Assembly: GCF_004339565.1 (NCBI RefSeq)
Contig: NZ_SMFZ01000001.1
Location: 992,001 to 1,056,000, forward strand
DNA from: Pseudonocardia endophytica
GTDB lineage: Bacteria; Actinomycetota; Actinomycetes; Mycobacteriales; Pseudonocardiaceae
DNA: 64,000 nucleotides
Direction: 5' to 3'
In this document: positions 45,873 through 53,784 of the stretch, in pieces
Layout: the number at the start of each line of letters is the position of its first letter
How positions within the stretch are numbered: position 1 is the first letter of the stretch
The notes under the pieces: model-generated
Seen by the model: the letters and a program-made list of their open reading frames with translations, nothing else
Told to the model about the DNA's origin: nothing
Database searches by the model: none
Translations under genes and position numbers: made by a program

Positions 45873-46984
45873 CGACGAACGAGGCGCGTGACGGAGACCA
45901 CGGCCCTGTCCAACGGAACGTCGCCCGGCACCGGCGCCCCGGTCACGACGGCGGCCCCGAGCGCGGCGAACGCGGGCGCCGACTCGATGCCGGACCCGCC
46001 GTGGCCTGCGAAGAACCAGAACCCGGGGTGGTCCGGCCACGCTCCGGCGACCGGACCGCGGTCCGCGACGAACGAGCGCAACCCGGCCCACGCCGTCCGT
46101 ACCGAGCGCAGTCCGAGCGTCGTCGCCTCGCCGACCCGCTCCAGCGCCAGCGCGACGTCGATCTCCTCCGGCCGCGCGTCCCCCGGTTCGACGGGTGTCT
46201 CGTCGCCCGGCGAGACGAGCACCGTGTCCGGCTCGGGCTTGAAGTAGAAGCGCTCGGCCGGGTCGACGACCATCGGCAACCCACGGATAGCCGACGGGTC
46301 CGGCGCCGGGCAGGCGGCAATCGTGCGCCGGTGCGGGACGAGCCCGATCGGCGGCACACCGGCGAGCGCGGCGACCCGGTCGGTCCACGCTCCGGCGGCG
46401 TCCACGACCTCGCCGGCCAGTATCCGGTGCTCGCCCGCGTCGATCCGCCAGCCGTCCCCGTCCCGGACCACCGCGGTGACCGGAGCGCCGCGCAGCACCC
46501 GGCCACCTCGCCGTCGTAGATCCTTCAGGTAGCCCGCGTGCAGGGCGATCGCGTCCGCGTCGGCCGAACCCGCCGTCCACGCGGCCGCACGCGGGTCGCG
46601 CAGCACCGGGCACCGCTGCGCCGCCTCGGCACCCGTGAGTGGTTGCGGCGCATCGGGTTCACCGGCCCGCTCCGCGAGCAGCGCGGCGAGGGCGGCCTCG
46701 CCGGGGTCGTCGTGCGCGAGCCAGAGCACCGGGCGCGGCGAGAGCAGCGGGACGCCCCAGTCGTCGGACAGCGCGGCGAACCGCGGGCCGCTGGCCGTGA
46801 TCAGCGTGCGGAACGGGCCGGAACCGTGGCCCGGGACGTACGTCGCGGCCGACCGGGCCGTCGAGTGCCGGGGCATCTCGGTCTCGGCCTCGAGCAGCAC
46901 GACGTCGCGGGTCGCGGCCAGCTCGCGCGCGATCGACACCCCGGCGATCCCGCCGCCGACGACGGCGATCCCGGTGCGCTCCAT
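45869..46984 (-). CDS. D-arginine dehydrogenase-like FAD oxidoreductase (DAO family)
   Basis: 371 aa. FAD motif VVGGGIAGVSIARELA at residue 8, then PRHSTARSAATYVPGHG and PLLSPRPVLWLAHDD, both strongly like D-arginine dehydrogenase. Near 180-185 comes VVDAAGAWTDRVAALAG and near the end FWFFAGHGGSGIESAPAFA. It would oxidise D-amino acids to keto acids, passing electrons to quinone or oxygen. Leaderless ATG (TATCGT six bases upstream). Directly upstream of the P450, with the palindrome between them. Confidence 0.85.
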   Translation of the reverse strand: MERTGIAVVGGGIAGVSIARELAATRDVVLLEAETEMPRHSTARSAATYVPGHGSGPFRTLITASGPRFAALSDDWGVPLLSPRPVLWLAHDDPGEAALAALLAERAGEPDAPQPLTGAEAAQRCPVLRDPRAAAWTAGSADADAIALHAGYLKDLRRRGGRVLRGAPVTAVVRDGDGWRIDAGEHRILAGEVVDAAGAWTDRVAALAGVPPIGLVPHRRTIAACPAPDPSAIRGLPMVVDPAERFYFKPEPDTVLVSPGDETPVEPGDARPEEIDVALALERVGEATTLGLRSVRTAWAGLRSFVADRGPVAGAWPDHPGFWFFAGHGGSGIESAPAFAALGAAVVTGAPVPGDVPLDRAVVSVTRLVRR

Positions 46985-46990
46985 GCCCCG

Positions 46991-46996
46991 ACGATA
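46991..46996 (-). promoter_or_regulatory. -10 box of leaderless DAO-family gene
   Basis: TATCGT on the minus strand, six bases before ATG 46984; divergent from the MFYEFL promoter. Confidence 0.5.
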
Positions 46997-47026
46997 AATC
47001 GTTCGCGCCGCCGCCCGGGGGCGTCC

Positions 47027-47032
47027 TAACCT
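47027..47032 (+). promoter_or_regulatory. -10 box before the MFYEFL leader
   Basis: TAACCT, seven bases, ATG 47040. Leaderless spacing. Confidence 0.5.
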
Positions 47033-47039
47033 CTCCGAC

Positions 47040-47060
47040 ATGTTCTACGAGTTCCTCTGA
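47040..47060 (+). CDS. Putative hexapeptide leader MFYEFL
   Basis: ATG, Phe, Tyr, Glu, Phe, Leu, TGA. Three of five residues after Met are aromatic. It starts where a leaderless transcript would begin and is followed five bases later by a strong hairpin, then by a small gene with a good ribosome site. The pattern suggests an attenuator or stalling peptide; no known leader was matched. Confidence 0.4.
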   Translation: MFYEFL

Positions 47061-47064
47061 GCGA

Positions 47065-47083
47065 GACGGGACCTGGTCCCGTC
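47065..47083 (+). promoter_or_regulatory. Hairpin directly after the MFYEFL stop codon
   Basis: GACGGGACC and GGTCCCGTC are perfect complements separated by one T (effective loop CCTGG). Could be an attenuator stem. Confidence 0.5.
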
Positions 47084-47206
47084 CGGGCGCGCTCTGTGCC
47101 GCGCCCCGCTGCTCGAACTGTCCGGCCGTCCGCCGCGCGCGACCTCGTCGTGCTCCGCCCGTTCACGGGCCCCGGTCGCGTGCCGTCAATCCTCCAGGAG
47201 GTTCTC

Positions 47207-47431
47207 GTGCGAGCTCGCCACGATCGATCGACCGTCCCCGGTTCACCGTCCGGCCGGGACTCCCGGCCCGCGAACCGGGCCGAGCGTCGCGCCGCCGCCC
47301 GCGGGCGCAGCGTCCCCGAGGTCGTCACTGCCGTCACCGCCGGTCCACCGGCACCCGGCACGTCGGGACCGGGGGTGCAGGCCAGGCCGCGCCACACCCG
47401 GACCGACTTCGCCGCCCGCCGCAGCGGGTGA
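47207..47431 (+). CDS. Small basic hypothetical protein
   Basis: 74 aa from GTG 47207, preceded by CCAGGAGG with a five-base spacer, a strong ribosome site. Arg/Pro-rich (RPANRAERRAAARGR, RPRHTRTDFAARRSG) with no recognised domain. Lies 146 bp behind the MFYEFL frame and hairpin, which may control it. The strong ribosome site is the main reason to accept it; composition alone would not. Confidence 0.4.
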   Translation: MRARHDRSTVPGSPSGRDSRPANRAERRAAARGRSVPEVVTAVTAGPPAPGTSGPGVQARPRHTRTDFAARRSG

Positions 47432-47493
47432 TCTCACACCGGCCGGGGTCCGTGATCGACACGGGCCCCGGCCGGGCGTGGAAGGCTGGCGTC

Positions 47494-48204
47494 ATGGCGT
47501 CGCCCGCGCAGTCCCCCGGCCCCGTCACCGTCTGGTGGGCCCGGCCGCTCGACCCGGACACGCACCCGCGCCTCGTCGCGCTGCTCGACGACCGCGAGCG
47601 CACTCGCATGGCCGCGTTCCGCAGGCCGGAGGACCGCCATCGCTACCTCGCCGCCCACGCGCTGGCCCGGCTCGTGCTCGCCGCCCACCTGGATGCCGAC
47701 CCGGCGGCGATCGCGATGGACCGGACCTGCCGCTGCGGCGAGCAGCACGGCAAGCCGACGCTCGCCGCGTCCCCGGAGTCGCCGGGGTTCTCGCTGACGC
47801 ACTCCGGCGAGCTGGTGGGTGTCGCGCTGGGGCCAGGCGCCGTGGGCCTGGACGTCGAGCAGCACCGGGGCATCGAGGTGGACGGCATGTCCGACCACGT
47901 GCTCTCCCCCGCGGAACGGTCGGCGTACACGCTGGACCAGCAGTCGTTCCTGGTCACGTGGACGCGCAAGGAGGCGCTGCTGAAGGTGACCGGCGACGGG
48001 CTGTCCAGCCCGATGACCGGGATCACGCTCGGTCCACCGGACACCGACGCCGTCGTGCGCGACTGGGCCGGTGGCCCGGACGGGCCGGTCTGGGTCCGCG
48101 ACCTCGCCAGCCCCCTCGACGACCACCCGGCCGCCGTGGCCGGGCTCGGCCCGTCCGCCCCGGACGTGCGCACCGAGGACGGCGACGCCGTCCTCTCCGG
48201 GTGA
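47494..48204 (+). CDS. 4'-phosphopantetheinyl transferase (Sfp type)
   Basis: 236 aa. Converts apo- to holo-carrier proteins using CoA. Mg-binding GLDVEQHRG near residue 128 and FLVTWTRKEALLKVTGDGL near 163 (WxxKEA) are both present; RYLAAHALARLVLAAHL near 50 is the usual N-terminal CoA-binding helix. FSLTHSGELVGVALG is the conserved substrate loop. ATG 47494 chosen. Length fits the Sfp subclass that serves NRPS/PKS and lysine pathways, but no such genes are in the window. Confidence 0.9.
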   Translation: MASPAQSPGPVTVWWARPLDPDTHPRLVALLDDRERTRMAAFRRPEDRHRYLAAHALARLVLAAHLDADPAAIAMDRTCRCGEQHGKPTLAASPESPGFSLTHSGELVGVALGPGAVGLDVEQHRGIEVDGMSDHVLSPAERSAYTLDQQSFLVTWTRKEALLKVTGDGLSSPMTGITLGPPDTDAVVRDWAGGPDGPVWVRDLASPLDDHPAAVAGLGPSAPDVRTEDGDAVLSG

Positions 48205-48241
48205 GCCGTGAACTGTCGGTGGGCGGGGAGACAATGAGGGC

Positions 48242-49729
48242 GTGACGGCTCGCTGGGTCCTGCACCTCGACATGGACGCGTTCTTCGCGTCCGTCGAGCA
48301 GCTGACCCGGCCGACGCTCGCGGACCGGCCGGTGCTCGTCGGCGGGCTCGGTCCGCGCGGCGTCGTGGCCGGCGCGAGCTACCAGGCGCGCGTGTTCGGA
48401 GCGCGCTCGGCGATGCCGATGGGCCAGGCGCGGCGCCGGTGCCCGCACGCGACCGTCCTGCCGCCGCGGTTCGCGCTCTACCAGGCGATCTCCCGTGAGG
48501 TGATGGACGAGCTCGCGGCCGCCGGAGGCGTGCTGGAGCCGGTCTCGGTGGACGAGGCGTTCCTGGAGCCGCCGGACCTCGCGGGCGCCTCCGCGGAGGT
48601 CGTCTCGGCGTTCGCCACGGATCTGCGACGACGGGTGCGCGAGCGCGTCGGGCTGCCCGCCTCGGTGGGGGCGGGGTCCGGCAAGCAGATCGCGAAGATC
48701 GCCTCCGAGCTGGCCAAGCCGGACGGGCTGCGCGTGGTGGCGGCCGACGAGCAGGACGGGGTGCTCGCACCGCTGCCGGTGCGCTCGCTGTGGGGCATCG
48801 GGCCGGTGTCCGAGGAGGCGCTGCGCAAGGTCGGGATCACGACGATCGGGCAGCTCGCGGCCACCGACACGCGCGAGGTCGTCGGTGTGCTCGGCTCGGC
48901 CGTCGGCGGCGAGCTGCACCGCCTGTCCCGCGGGATCGACGAGCGCGCCGTCGCTCCCCGCGGCGCGGCGAAGCAGATCAGTGCGGAGACCACGTTCGAC
49001 ACCGACCTGACGGCGATGAGCGCCGTGCACGAGGCCGTCGAGAAGATCACCGCGGCGGTGCACCGCCGCCTGGTCGCGGACGGGCGGGCGGCCCGGACGG
49101 TCACGGTGAAGGCCCGCACGGCCGACTTCACGACGCTGACCCGCTCGGAGACGACCGCGTTCGCCACCCGCGAGCTCCCCACGCTGTCCGCGATGGCCCG
49201 GCGGCTGGCCGGCACGGCCGTCGGCGAGGGCGGGGTGCGGCTGCTCGGCGTGTCCGTGTCCGGGTTCAGCGAGGACCCGCCACTCGCGCTGTTCGACGCC
49301 GTTCCGTCGGACGAGGGGTGGACGACGAGGCCGATCTCCTCGCCCGACGCCGCCGCTCTCGCCGCTGCGTCCGGCGCAGCCGATTCGGAGGTCACCGCTT
49401 CGCCGGCCGACATCCCGTCGACCGCCGACGCCGATGGGGTGACGATCACCGAGGACGCCGCGACTCCCGCAGGACCGGACGCCGGCATCGGTGCCGGGCC
49501 GACGCGGCCGGACTTCCGTGCCGACGACCCCGACCGGCCGTGGCGCGCCGGGGACGACGCGGTGCACACCGAGCACGGGCACGGCTGGGTCCAGGGCAGC
49601 GGGCACGGCCGGGTCACGGTCCGGTTCGAGACGGCCGTGACCGGCCCCGGGCCGGCCCGCACGTTCGACGCGGCCGATCCCGCCATGGCCAGGGCCGATC
49701 CGTTGCTCAGCTGGAGACCGGCCGGATAG
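48242..49729 (+). CDS. dinB: DNA polymerase IV (DinB, Y family)
   Basis: 495 aa, longer than the E. coli enzyme (351). Catalytic acids: HLDMDAFFASVEQ (D8/D10) and SVDEAFLE near 105; YQARVFGARSAMPMGQA steric-gate region; HhH motif WGIGPVSEEALRKVGITTIG near 185. The little-finger domain ends near 350, followed by a low-complexity linker and an actinobacterial C-terminal module (GHGWVQGSGHGRVTVRFET), as in mycobacterial DinX. No canonical beta-clamp motif was pinpointed. GACAAT lies six bases before GTG 48242. Confidence 0.93.
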   Translation: MTARWVLHLDMDAFFASVEQLTRPTLADRPVLVGGLGPRGVVAGASYQARVFGARSAMPMGQARRRCPHATVLPPRFALYQAISREVMDELAAAGGVLEPVSVDEAFLEPPDLAGASAEVVSAFATDLRRRVRERVGLPASVGAGSGKQIAKIASELAKPDGLRVVAADEQDGVLAPLPVRSLWGIGPVSEEALRKVGITTIGQLAATDTREVVGVLGSAVGGELHRLSRGIDERAVAPRGAAKQISAETTFDTDLTAMSAVHEAVEKITAAVHRRLVADGRAARTVTVKARTADFTTLTRSETTAFATRELPTLSAMARRLAGTAVGEGGVRLLGVSVSGFSEDPPLALFDAVPSDEGWTTRPISSPDAAALAAASGAADSEVTASPADIPSTADADGVTITEDAATPAGPDAGIGAGPTRPDFRADDPDRPWRAGDDAVHTEHGHGWVQGSGHGRVTVRFETAVTGPGPARTFDAADPAMARADPLLSWRPAG

Positions 49730-49750
49730 TCGGCTCGGCCCCCGACCTGT

Positions 49751-49816
49751 GTGATCGCCGGATTCGTCCGGATCGGGGCGGTGTGTCGCCTCGATCCGGA
49801 CCCGACCGCCGATCAC
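49751..49816. repeat. Palindromic element (copy 2) after dinB
   Basis: Arms GTGATCG/CGATCAC, GTCCGGATCG/CGATCCGGAC and GGCG/CGCC around loop GTGTGT. On the reverse strand it shares GTGATCGGCGG and GTCCGGAT with copy 1 at 18951. Lies in a convergent gap, 21 bp after the dinB stop. Confidence 0.8.
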
Positions 49817-49855
49817 GGGCGCGTCGACCTCGCACCCGACGACCTCGGCCGCGCC

Positions 49856-50239
49856 TCAGTGAGCGAGCGGGCTGCGGTGCGGTGGGGCGACCACGACGCC
49901 GGGCCGCACGTCGACCCGGAGGCCGGGACACAGCCGTCGCAGACCGTCGACGGCAGCGCCGAGCGCGACGTCGGCCTCGGCCGGTCCGGCGACCATCAGG
50001 ACGGCCGTGCCGGCGGGCCGGCCGGCGAACCAGGCGTCCAGCTGCGCCGCGGCCTCGCGCGGCCGGACGCGCTCCACCCGCCATGCCTCGGCGTAGAACA
50101 GGGCCGTCGCCTCGGGGTCGGCGTCCGGCCCCGGGCCGGGCGGCCCGGCGAACACCGCGTCCGCGGCGCCGAGCAGATCGGGTGCGTCGGCGCCGTCCGG
50201 GTCGCCCGGCCCGGTGCCGAGCACGTGCAGCGTGCCCAT
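49856..50239 (-). CDS. Shrunken tetrapyrrole-methylase-like protein under a B12 riboswitch
   Basis: 127 aa. The start MGTLHVLGTGPGDP matches the N-terminus of precorrin methylases, LLGAADAVFAG continues it, and LRRLCPGLRVDVRPGVVV matches the end of their first domain. The middle glycine-aspartate SAM loop is replaced by VAGPAEAD and the whole second domain is missing. It is therefore probably not an active methylase; it may be a remnant or a binding protein. A cobalamin riboswitch directly upstream indicates it is still regulated as a B12 gene. Confidence 0.65.
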   Translation of the reverse strand: MGTLHVLGTGPGDPDGADAPDLLGAADAVFAGPPGPGPDADPEATALFYAEAWRVERVRPREAAAQLDAWFAGRPAGTAVLMVAGPAEADVALGAAVDGLRRLCPGLRVDVRPGVVVAPPHRSPLAH

Positions 50240-50283
50240 CGTTGGCCTCCTCGAGGGTCCGCGCCCTCAGCAGTTCCGAACCA

Positions 50284-50398
50284 TGCGACGAGGGGCAGTT
50301 CCTGGCTCCCGGGATCTCCTCCCGGTGACAGTGGCGGGACCGCGCCGGACTCGCACCGGCTTCCTGGCACCGTCGTCGTCCGATGACCAGACCACGGC
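50284..50398 (-). ncRNA. Cobalamin riboswitch 1
   Basis: On the minus strand: CCGGTGCGAGTCCGG, then CGCGGTCCCGCCACTGTCAC (core) and the B12 box GAGCCAGGAACTGCC at 50294-50308. These are the conserved segments of the AdoCbl aptamer. It lies between cobA and the 127-aa gene, whose start at 50239 it should control. Confidence 0.88.
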
Positions 50399-50425
50399 CG
50401 GGTGAACGGGTCAACCGGGCCGATC

Positions 50426-51649
50426 TCACAGTTCGGGCAGGTCGTCCCCGAGGCCGGCCACCGGTCCGATCACGACGATCGCCGGCGGGCTGACGTCGTG
50501 GGCCTTCGCGACCTGTTCGATGTCGGCCAGGGTGGCGCGGACGCGGCGCTGGATCCGGGTCGTCGCGTCCTGCACGACGACGACCGGGGTGTCCGCCGGC
50601 CGCCCGTACCGCACCAGCGCGTCGGCGAACGCGCCGATCCGCTCCACGGCCATCATCAGCACGATCGTGCCGCGCATGCGGCCCAGCGCCTCCCAGTCGG
50701 TGAGGCTGCGTGGGTCGTCCGGTGCGACGTGCCCGGACACGACGACGATCTCGTGCGCCACCCCGCGATGGCTCACCGGAACGCCCGCCACGGCCGGCGC
50801 CGCGAACGCGCTCGTGATGCCCGGTACCACGGTCACCGGCACGCCGGCCTCGGCGCAGGCCAGTACCTCCTCGAAACCGCGGCCGTAGACGAACGGGTCG
50901 CCACCCTTGAGCCGCACCACGAACCGGCCGGCCCTCGCGTGCTCGACGAGCAGCTCGTTGATGCGCTGCTGGGCCATCGCCCTGCCGTACGGGATCTTCG
51001 AGGCGTCGATCACCTCGACGTCCGGGGACAGCTCGTCGATCAGGTCGCGCGGCCCGAGGCGGTCGGCCACGACGACCTCGGCCCGCGACAGCAACCGCCG
51101 CCCGCGCACCGTGATCAGCTCCGGGTCGCCGGGCCCGCCGCCGACGAGCGCGACGCCGGGCAGCGGCGCCTCCGCGGCGTCGTTCACGACCCCGGCCTGC
51201 AGTGCCTCGACGAGCGCCGTCCGGACCGCGGCGGAGCGCCGGTGCGCGCCGCGGGCGAGCACGCCGACGGTCAGCCCGTCGAACCCGCCGGTCGCGGGCG
51301 TGACGGCGGTGCCCGCCGCGCCGTCGTCGGCGCGCACGCAGAACACGCGCCGTCGCTCCGCCTCGGTTCCGACGGCGGCGTTGACCTGCGGATCGTCGGT
51401 CGCCGCGATGGCGTACCAGGCGCCGTCGAGATCGCCGTCGGTGTAGGCGCGGGCCGTCCAGGTGATCTCCCGCGCGGACGCCATCCCCTCCACCGCCGGC
51501 GTGACGGCGGGCGAGACGACCTCGACGACCGCCCCGGCTCCGATCAGCCGGGCGACGCGCCGCTGCGCGACCTGGCCGCCCCCGACCACCACGACCCGAC
51601 GGCCGGACAGGTCGAGACCGACCAGGTACTGCTCGTGCTGCGCGCTCAA
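50426..51649 (-). CDS. cobA: Uroporphyrinogen-III C-methyltransferase fused to siroheme/precorrin-2 oxidase (CysG-like)
   Basis: 407 aa. Residues 8-150: Rossmann domain VVVVGGGQVAQRRVARLI of precorrin-2 dehydrogenase/ferrochelatase. Residues 160-400: SAM uroporphyrinogen methyltransferase with VALVGGGPGDPELITVRG, VVRLKGGDPFVYGRG, VVPGITSAFAAPA and MMAVERI. It makes precorrin-2 for both B12 and siroheme. Start TTG 51649 with GGAGAGGAG and a six-base spacer; no better start in frame. Like Rv2847c. Controlled by riboswitch 2 upstream. Confidence 0.9.
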   Translation of the reverse strand: MSAQHEQYLVGLDLSGRRVVVVGGGQVAQRRVARLIGAGAVVEVVSPAVTPAVEGMASAREITWTARAYTDGDLDGAWYAIAATDDPQVNAAVGTEAERRRVFCVRADDGAAGTAVTPATGGFDGLTVGVLARGAHRRSAAVRTALVEALQAGVVNDAAEAPLPGVALVGGGPGDPELITVRGRRLLSRAEVVVADRLGPRDLIDELSPDVEVIDASKIPYGRAMAQQRINELLVEHARAGRFVVRLKGGDPFVYGRGFEEVLACAEAGVPVTVVPGITSAFAAPAVAGVPVSHRGVAHEIVVVSGHVAPDDPRSLTDWEALGRMRGTIVLMMAVERIGAFADALVRYGRPADTPVVVVQDATTRIQRRVRATLADIEQVAKAHDVSPPAIVVIGPVAGLGDDLPEL

Positions 51650-51720
51650 CCGGCGCTCCTCTCCCGGGGGTCCACGCCCGGCGGCGGACTTGCCGTCCGC
51701 GGCGTCGCGGCGGCTCACGT

Positions 51721-51812
51721 CCGGCGGCGGGGTCTGGCTCCCGGGCGACCCGGTGACAGTGGCGGGACCGCCCCGGACTCGCACCGGGTTCCCACACGAC
51801 GGCGAGCGGACA
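51721..51812 (-). ncRNA. Cobalamin riboswitch 2
   Basis: Minus strand: GGGAACCCGGTGCGAGTCCG, then GGGCGGTCCCGCCACTGTCA and the B12 box GAGCCAGACCCCGCCGCC at 51724-51741. Lies 72-163 bases before the cobA start. Confidence 0.9.
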
Positions 51813-51835
51813 GCATAGCGGTGTCGGACCGCGCG

Positions 51836-51905
51836 TCCTCGCACAGGAAGTGGTGCCCTCGCACTCGCCCGAGCCTGTGCGAGGGCACCGGAACCCGTGC
51901 GAGGA
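51836..51905 (-). terminator. Nested hairpin ending the cobQ-to-cbiG operon
   Basis: Outer arms TCCTCGCAC (51836-51844) and GTGCGAGGA (51897-51905). Inner arms GGTGCCCTCGCAC (51852-51864) and GTGCGAGGGCACC (51877-51889). Both perfect. Sits between the stop of the cbiG-type gene and riboswitch 2. Confidence 0.8.
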
Positions 51906-51909
51906 CGGC

Positions 51910-52302
51910 CTACGGCGGTTCGACGACGGGCCGGGCGAGCGCGATCGTCACACCGTCGCCGACGGACTTGGGCACAACCAGGTCCGCGCCGGTTGCGCCG
52001 GGGAGCGTCCGGGCGGTGCGCAGCGCGGCGGCCTCCGCGACGCTCGGGGTGCCCACGGCGACGGCGGTCCGCGAGCTCGGGTTCGGCACCTGCTCGGCAG
52101 CGAGCTCGTCGGGCTGCCACACGGTCAGATCGCTGCCCAGCGCATCCCGGAGACCGGGCTCGCCGGCTCGCGCCGCGACCGTCGCGAACACTGCGTCGGC
52201 CGGGTCGAGAGCGTGCTCGGTCAGGATCCGGTCGAGCAAGGCGCGCACCGCATCGGCCCGCACGCCGGTACGGGCGCCGATCCCGACGGCGTAGCGCGTC
52301 AT
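51910..52302 (-). CDS. Cobalamin biosynthesis protein, CbiG C-terminal/CobE-type domain
   Basis: 130 aa. VGIGARTGVRADAVRALLD, FATVAARAGEPGLRDAL and PSVAEAAALRTA match the C-terminal domain of CbiG, also known as CobE. The N-terminal domains of full CbiG (lactone opening in the anaerobic path) are absent. ATG overlaps the cobB stop (ATGA). The short CobE form usually goes with the aerobic route, but other ring-contraction genes are outside the window. Confidence 0.82.
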   Translation of the reverse strand: MTRYAVGIGARTGVRADAVRALLDRILTEHALDPADAVFATVAARAGEPGLRDALGSDLTVWQPDELAAEQVPNPSSRTAVAVGTPSVAEAAALRTARTLPGATGADLVVPKSVGDGVTIALARPVVEPP

Positions 52303-53780
52303 CCGGTCGGGACGGCCGCCCGGGCGACGAACCGCGCCACCGCGTCCGGTGCGCCCGCCGGGTGCGTGTGCAGGAAGGACGCGTGCACGCCGCCGTCGAC
52401 GAACCCCTCCGGCTCGGCGCCGCGCCACACCCACGCGGGGGATCCGCCCGCCCGTGGTGTGACGGCGCACCGGTGGAACTCGTGTCCGGTGATCCGGCCC
52501 CCGGCGGCGAACGGTGGCGAGTCGACGAGCGCGACGGCGTCGCGATAGCCCAGCGTCAGGCGCTCCGTCATCGCCGCGTCGGCGTCGAGCACCCCGCACA
52601 TCGGCACGCCGTCCAGCTCGCGGCACAGGTAGAGCAGACCGCCACACTCCGCGTGCACCGGCGCGCCCGACGCGGCGAGCGCCGCCACCTCGGCACGCAG
52701 GGACACGTTGTCGCCCAACGCCGCCACGTGCTCCTCCGGGAACCCACCGGGCAGCACGAGCGCCGCCGTCCCGTCCGGAAGCGACGCGTCGCGCAGGGGG
52801 TCCACGTAGGACACCTCGGCACCCGCCGCGGTGAGCAGCTCCGCGTGCTCGGCGTATCCGAACCCGAACGCCGGCCCGCCCGCCACGGCCACCACCGGGC
52901 CCGGCCGCGCCCCGCCTGCCACGTCCGCGCGCCCCGGCCCCGCCCCGGCACGAATGTGGCATTCGTTCGCCTCGTCGGCACGGATGCCACGTTCGTCCGG
53001 GGAAGCGGGCGGCGCGGTGTCGCGTTCCTGAGCTGCGACGATCTCGCCTGCCGGGTCCCAGTCCGGACCGTCGGGCAGCGCGCGGGCGAGCGACACCACC
53101 GCCGCGAGGTCCACATGGGACGCGACCAGCTCCGCCATCGCGTCCACGGCCGCGTGCGCGGCCGCGCCGTGCTCGGCGGCGGTCACCAGGCCGAGATGGC
53201 GGGACGGGACGGCCAGCTCCGCCCGTCGCGGCAGCGCTCCCAGCACCGGCAGGCCCACCTCGTCGGCCGCCTCGCGCAGTGCCTCGGCGTGCCGCTCGCC
53301 GCCGACCCGGTTCAGGATCACCCCGGCCACGTCCACATCGGACGAGAACGAGCGGAACCCGTGCAGCAGCGCGGCCAGCGACCGGGACTGTCCCCGGACG
53401 TCCACCACCAGCACGACGGGAGCGCCCAGCAGTGCCGCCACTTCCGCCGTCGAACCCGAGGACACCGATCCCGGCCCGCCGGTGCCGAGGCGCCCGTCGA
53501 ACAGGCCCATCACGCCCTCGACGACGGCGACGTCCGCCCCGGCCGCACCGTGCCGGGCCAACGGCGCGATCCGCGAGCGTCCGACCATCACCGGGTCGAG
53601 ATTCCGGCCGGGCGCGCCTGCGGCGAGCGTGTGGTAGCCGGGGTCGATGTAGTCCGGGCCGACCTTGAACGGCGCGACCCGCGTGCCGCGACGGGCGAGC
53701 GCGGCCATCAACCCGGTCGCGACGGTCGTCTTCCCACTCCCGGACGAGGGCGCCGCGAGGACGAGCGACCGTGCCGTCAC
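52299..53780 (-). CDS. cobB: (Hydrogeno)cobyrinate a,c-diamide synthase
   Basis: 493 aa. ATP- and glutamine-dependent amidation of side chains a and c. P-loop APSSGSGKTTVATGL at residue 9, VGPDYIDPGYH, VVEGVMGLFDG, and a class I glutaminase domain with nucleophile Cys in HAECGGLLYLCREL near 365 and EFHRCAV near 440. A linker around residues 245-290 is longer than usual and carries the 17-bp inverted repeat at 52950-52996. In operon with cobO upstream (5-bp gap) and the CbiG-type gene downstream. Confidence 0.94.
   Translation of the reverse strand: MTARSLVLAAPSSGSGKTTVATGLMAALARRGTRVAPFKVGPDYIDPGYHTLAAGAPGRNLDPVMVGRSRIAPLARHGAAGADVAVVEGVMGLFDGRLGTGGPGSVSSGSTAEVAALLGAPVVLVVDVRGQSRSLAALLHGFRSFSSDVDVAGVILNRVGGERHAEALREAADEVGLPVLGALPRRAELAVPSRHLGLVTAAEHGAAAHAAVDAMAELVASHVDLAAVVSLARALPDGPDWDPAGEIVAAQERDTAPPASPDERGIRADEANECHIRAGAGPGRADVAGGARPGPVVAVAGGPAFGFGYAEHAELLTAAGAEVSYVDPLRDASLPDGTAALVLPGGFPEEHVAALGDNVSLRAEVAALAASGAPVHAECGGLLYLCRELDGVPMCGVLDADAAMTERLTLGYRDAVALVDSPPFAAGGRITGHEFHRCAVTPRAGGSPAWVWRGAEPEGFVDGGVHASFLHTHPAGAPDAVARFVARAAVPTG
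52950..52996. repeat. Inverted pair of 17-mers inside cobB
   Basis: ACGAATGTGGCATTCGT (52950-52966) and, in opposite orientation, ACGAACGTGGCATCCGT (52980-52996). Each is itself palindromic or nearly so. They encode part of the long linker of CobB without breaking the frame. Confidence 0.75.
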
Positions 53781-53784
53781 CGGA

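Noticed and set aside
36813..46984. Secondary-metabolite gene cluster built around the LLM monooxygenases, PcaB-like lyase, P450 and a PPTase
   Set aside because: No core synthase, carrier protein or transporter is present, and genes are in separate transcription units.
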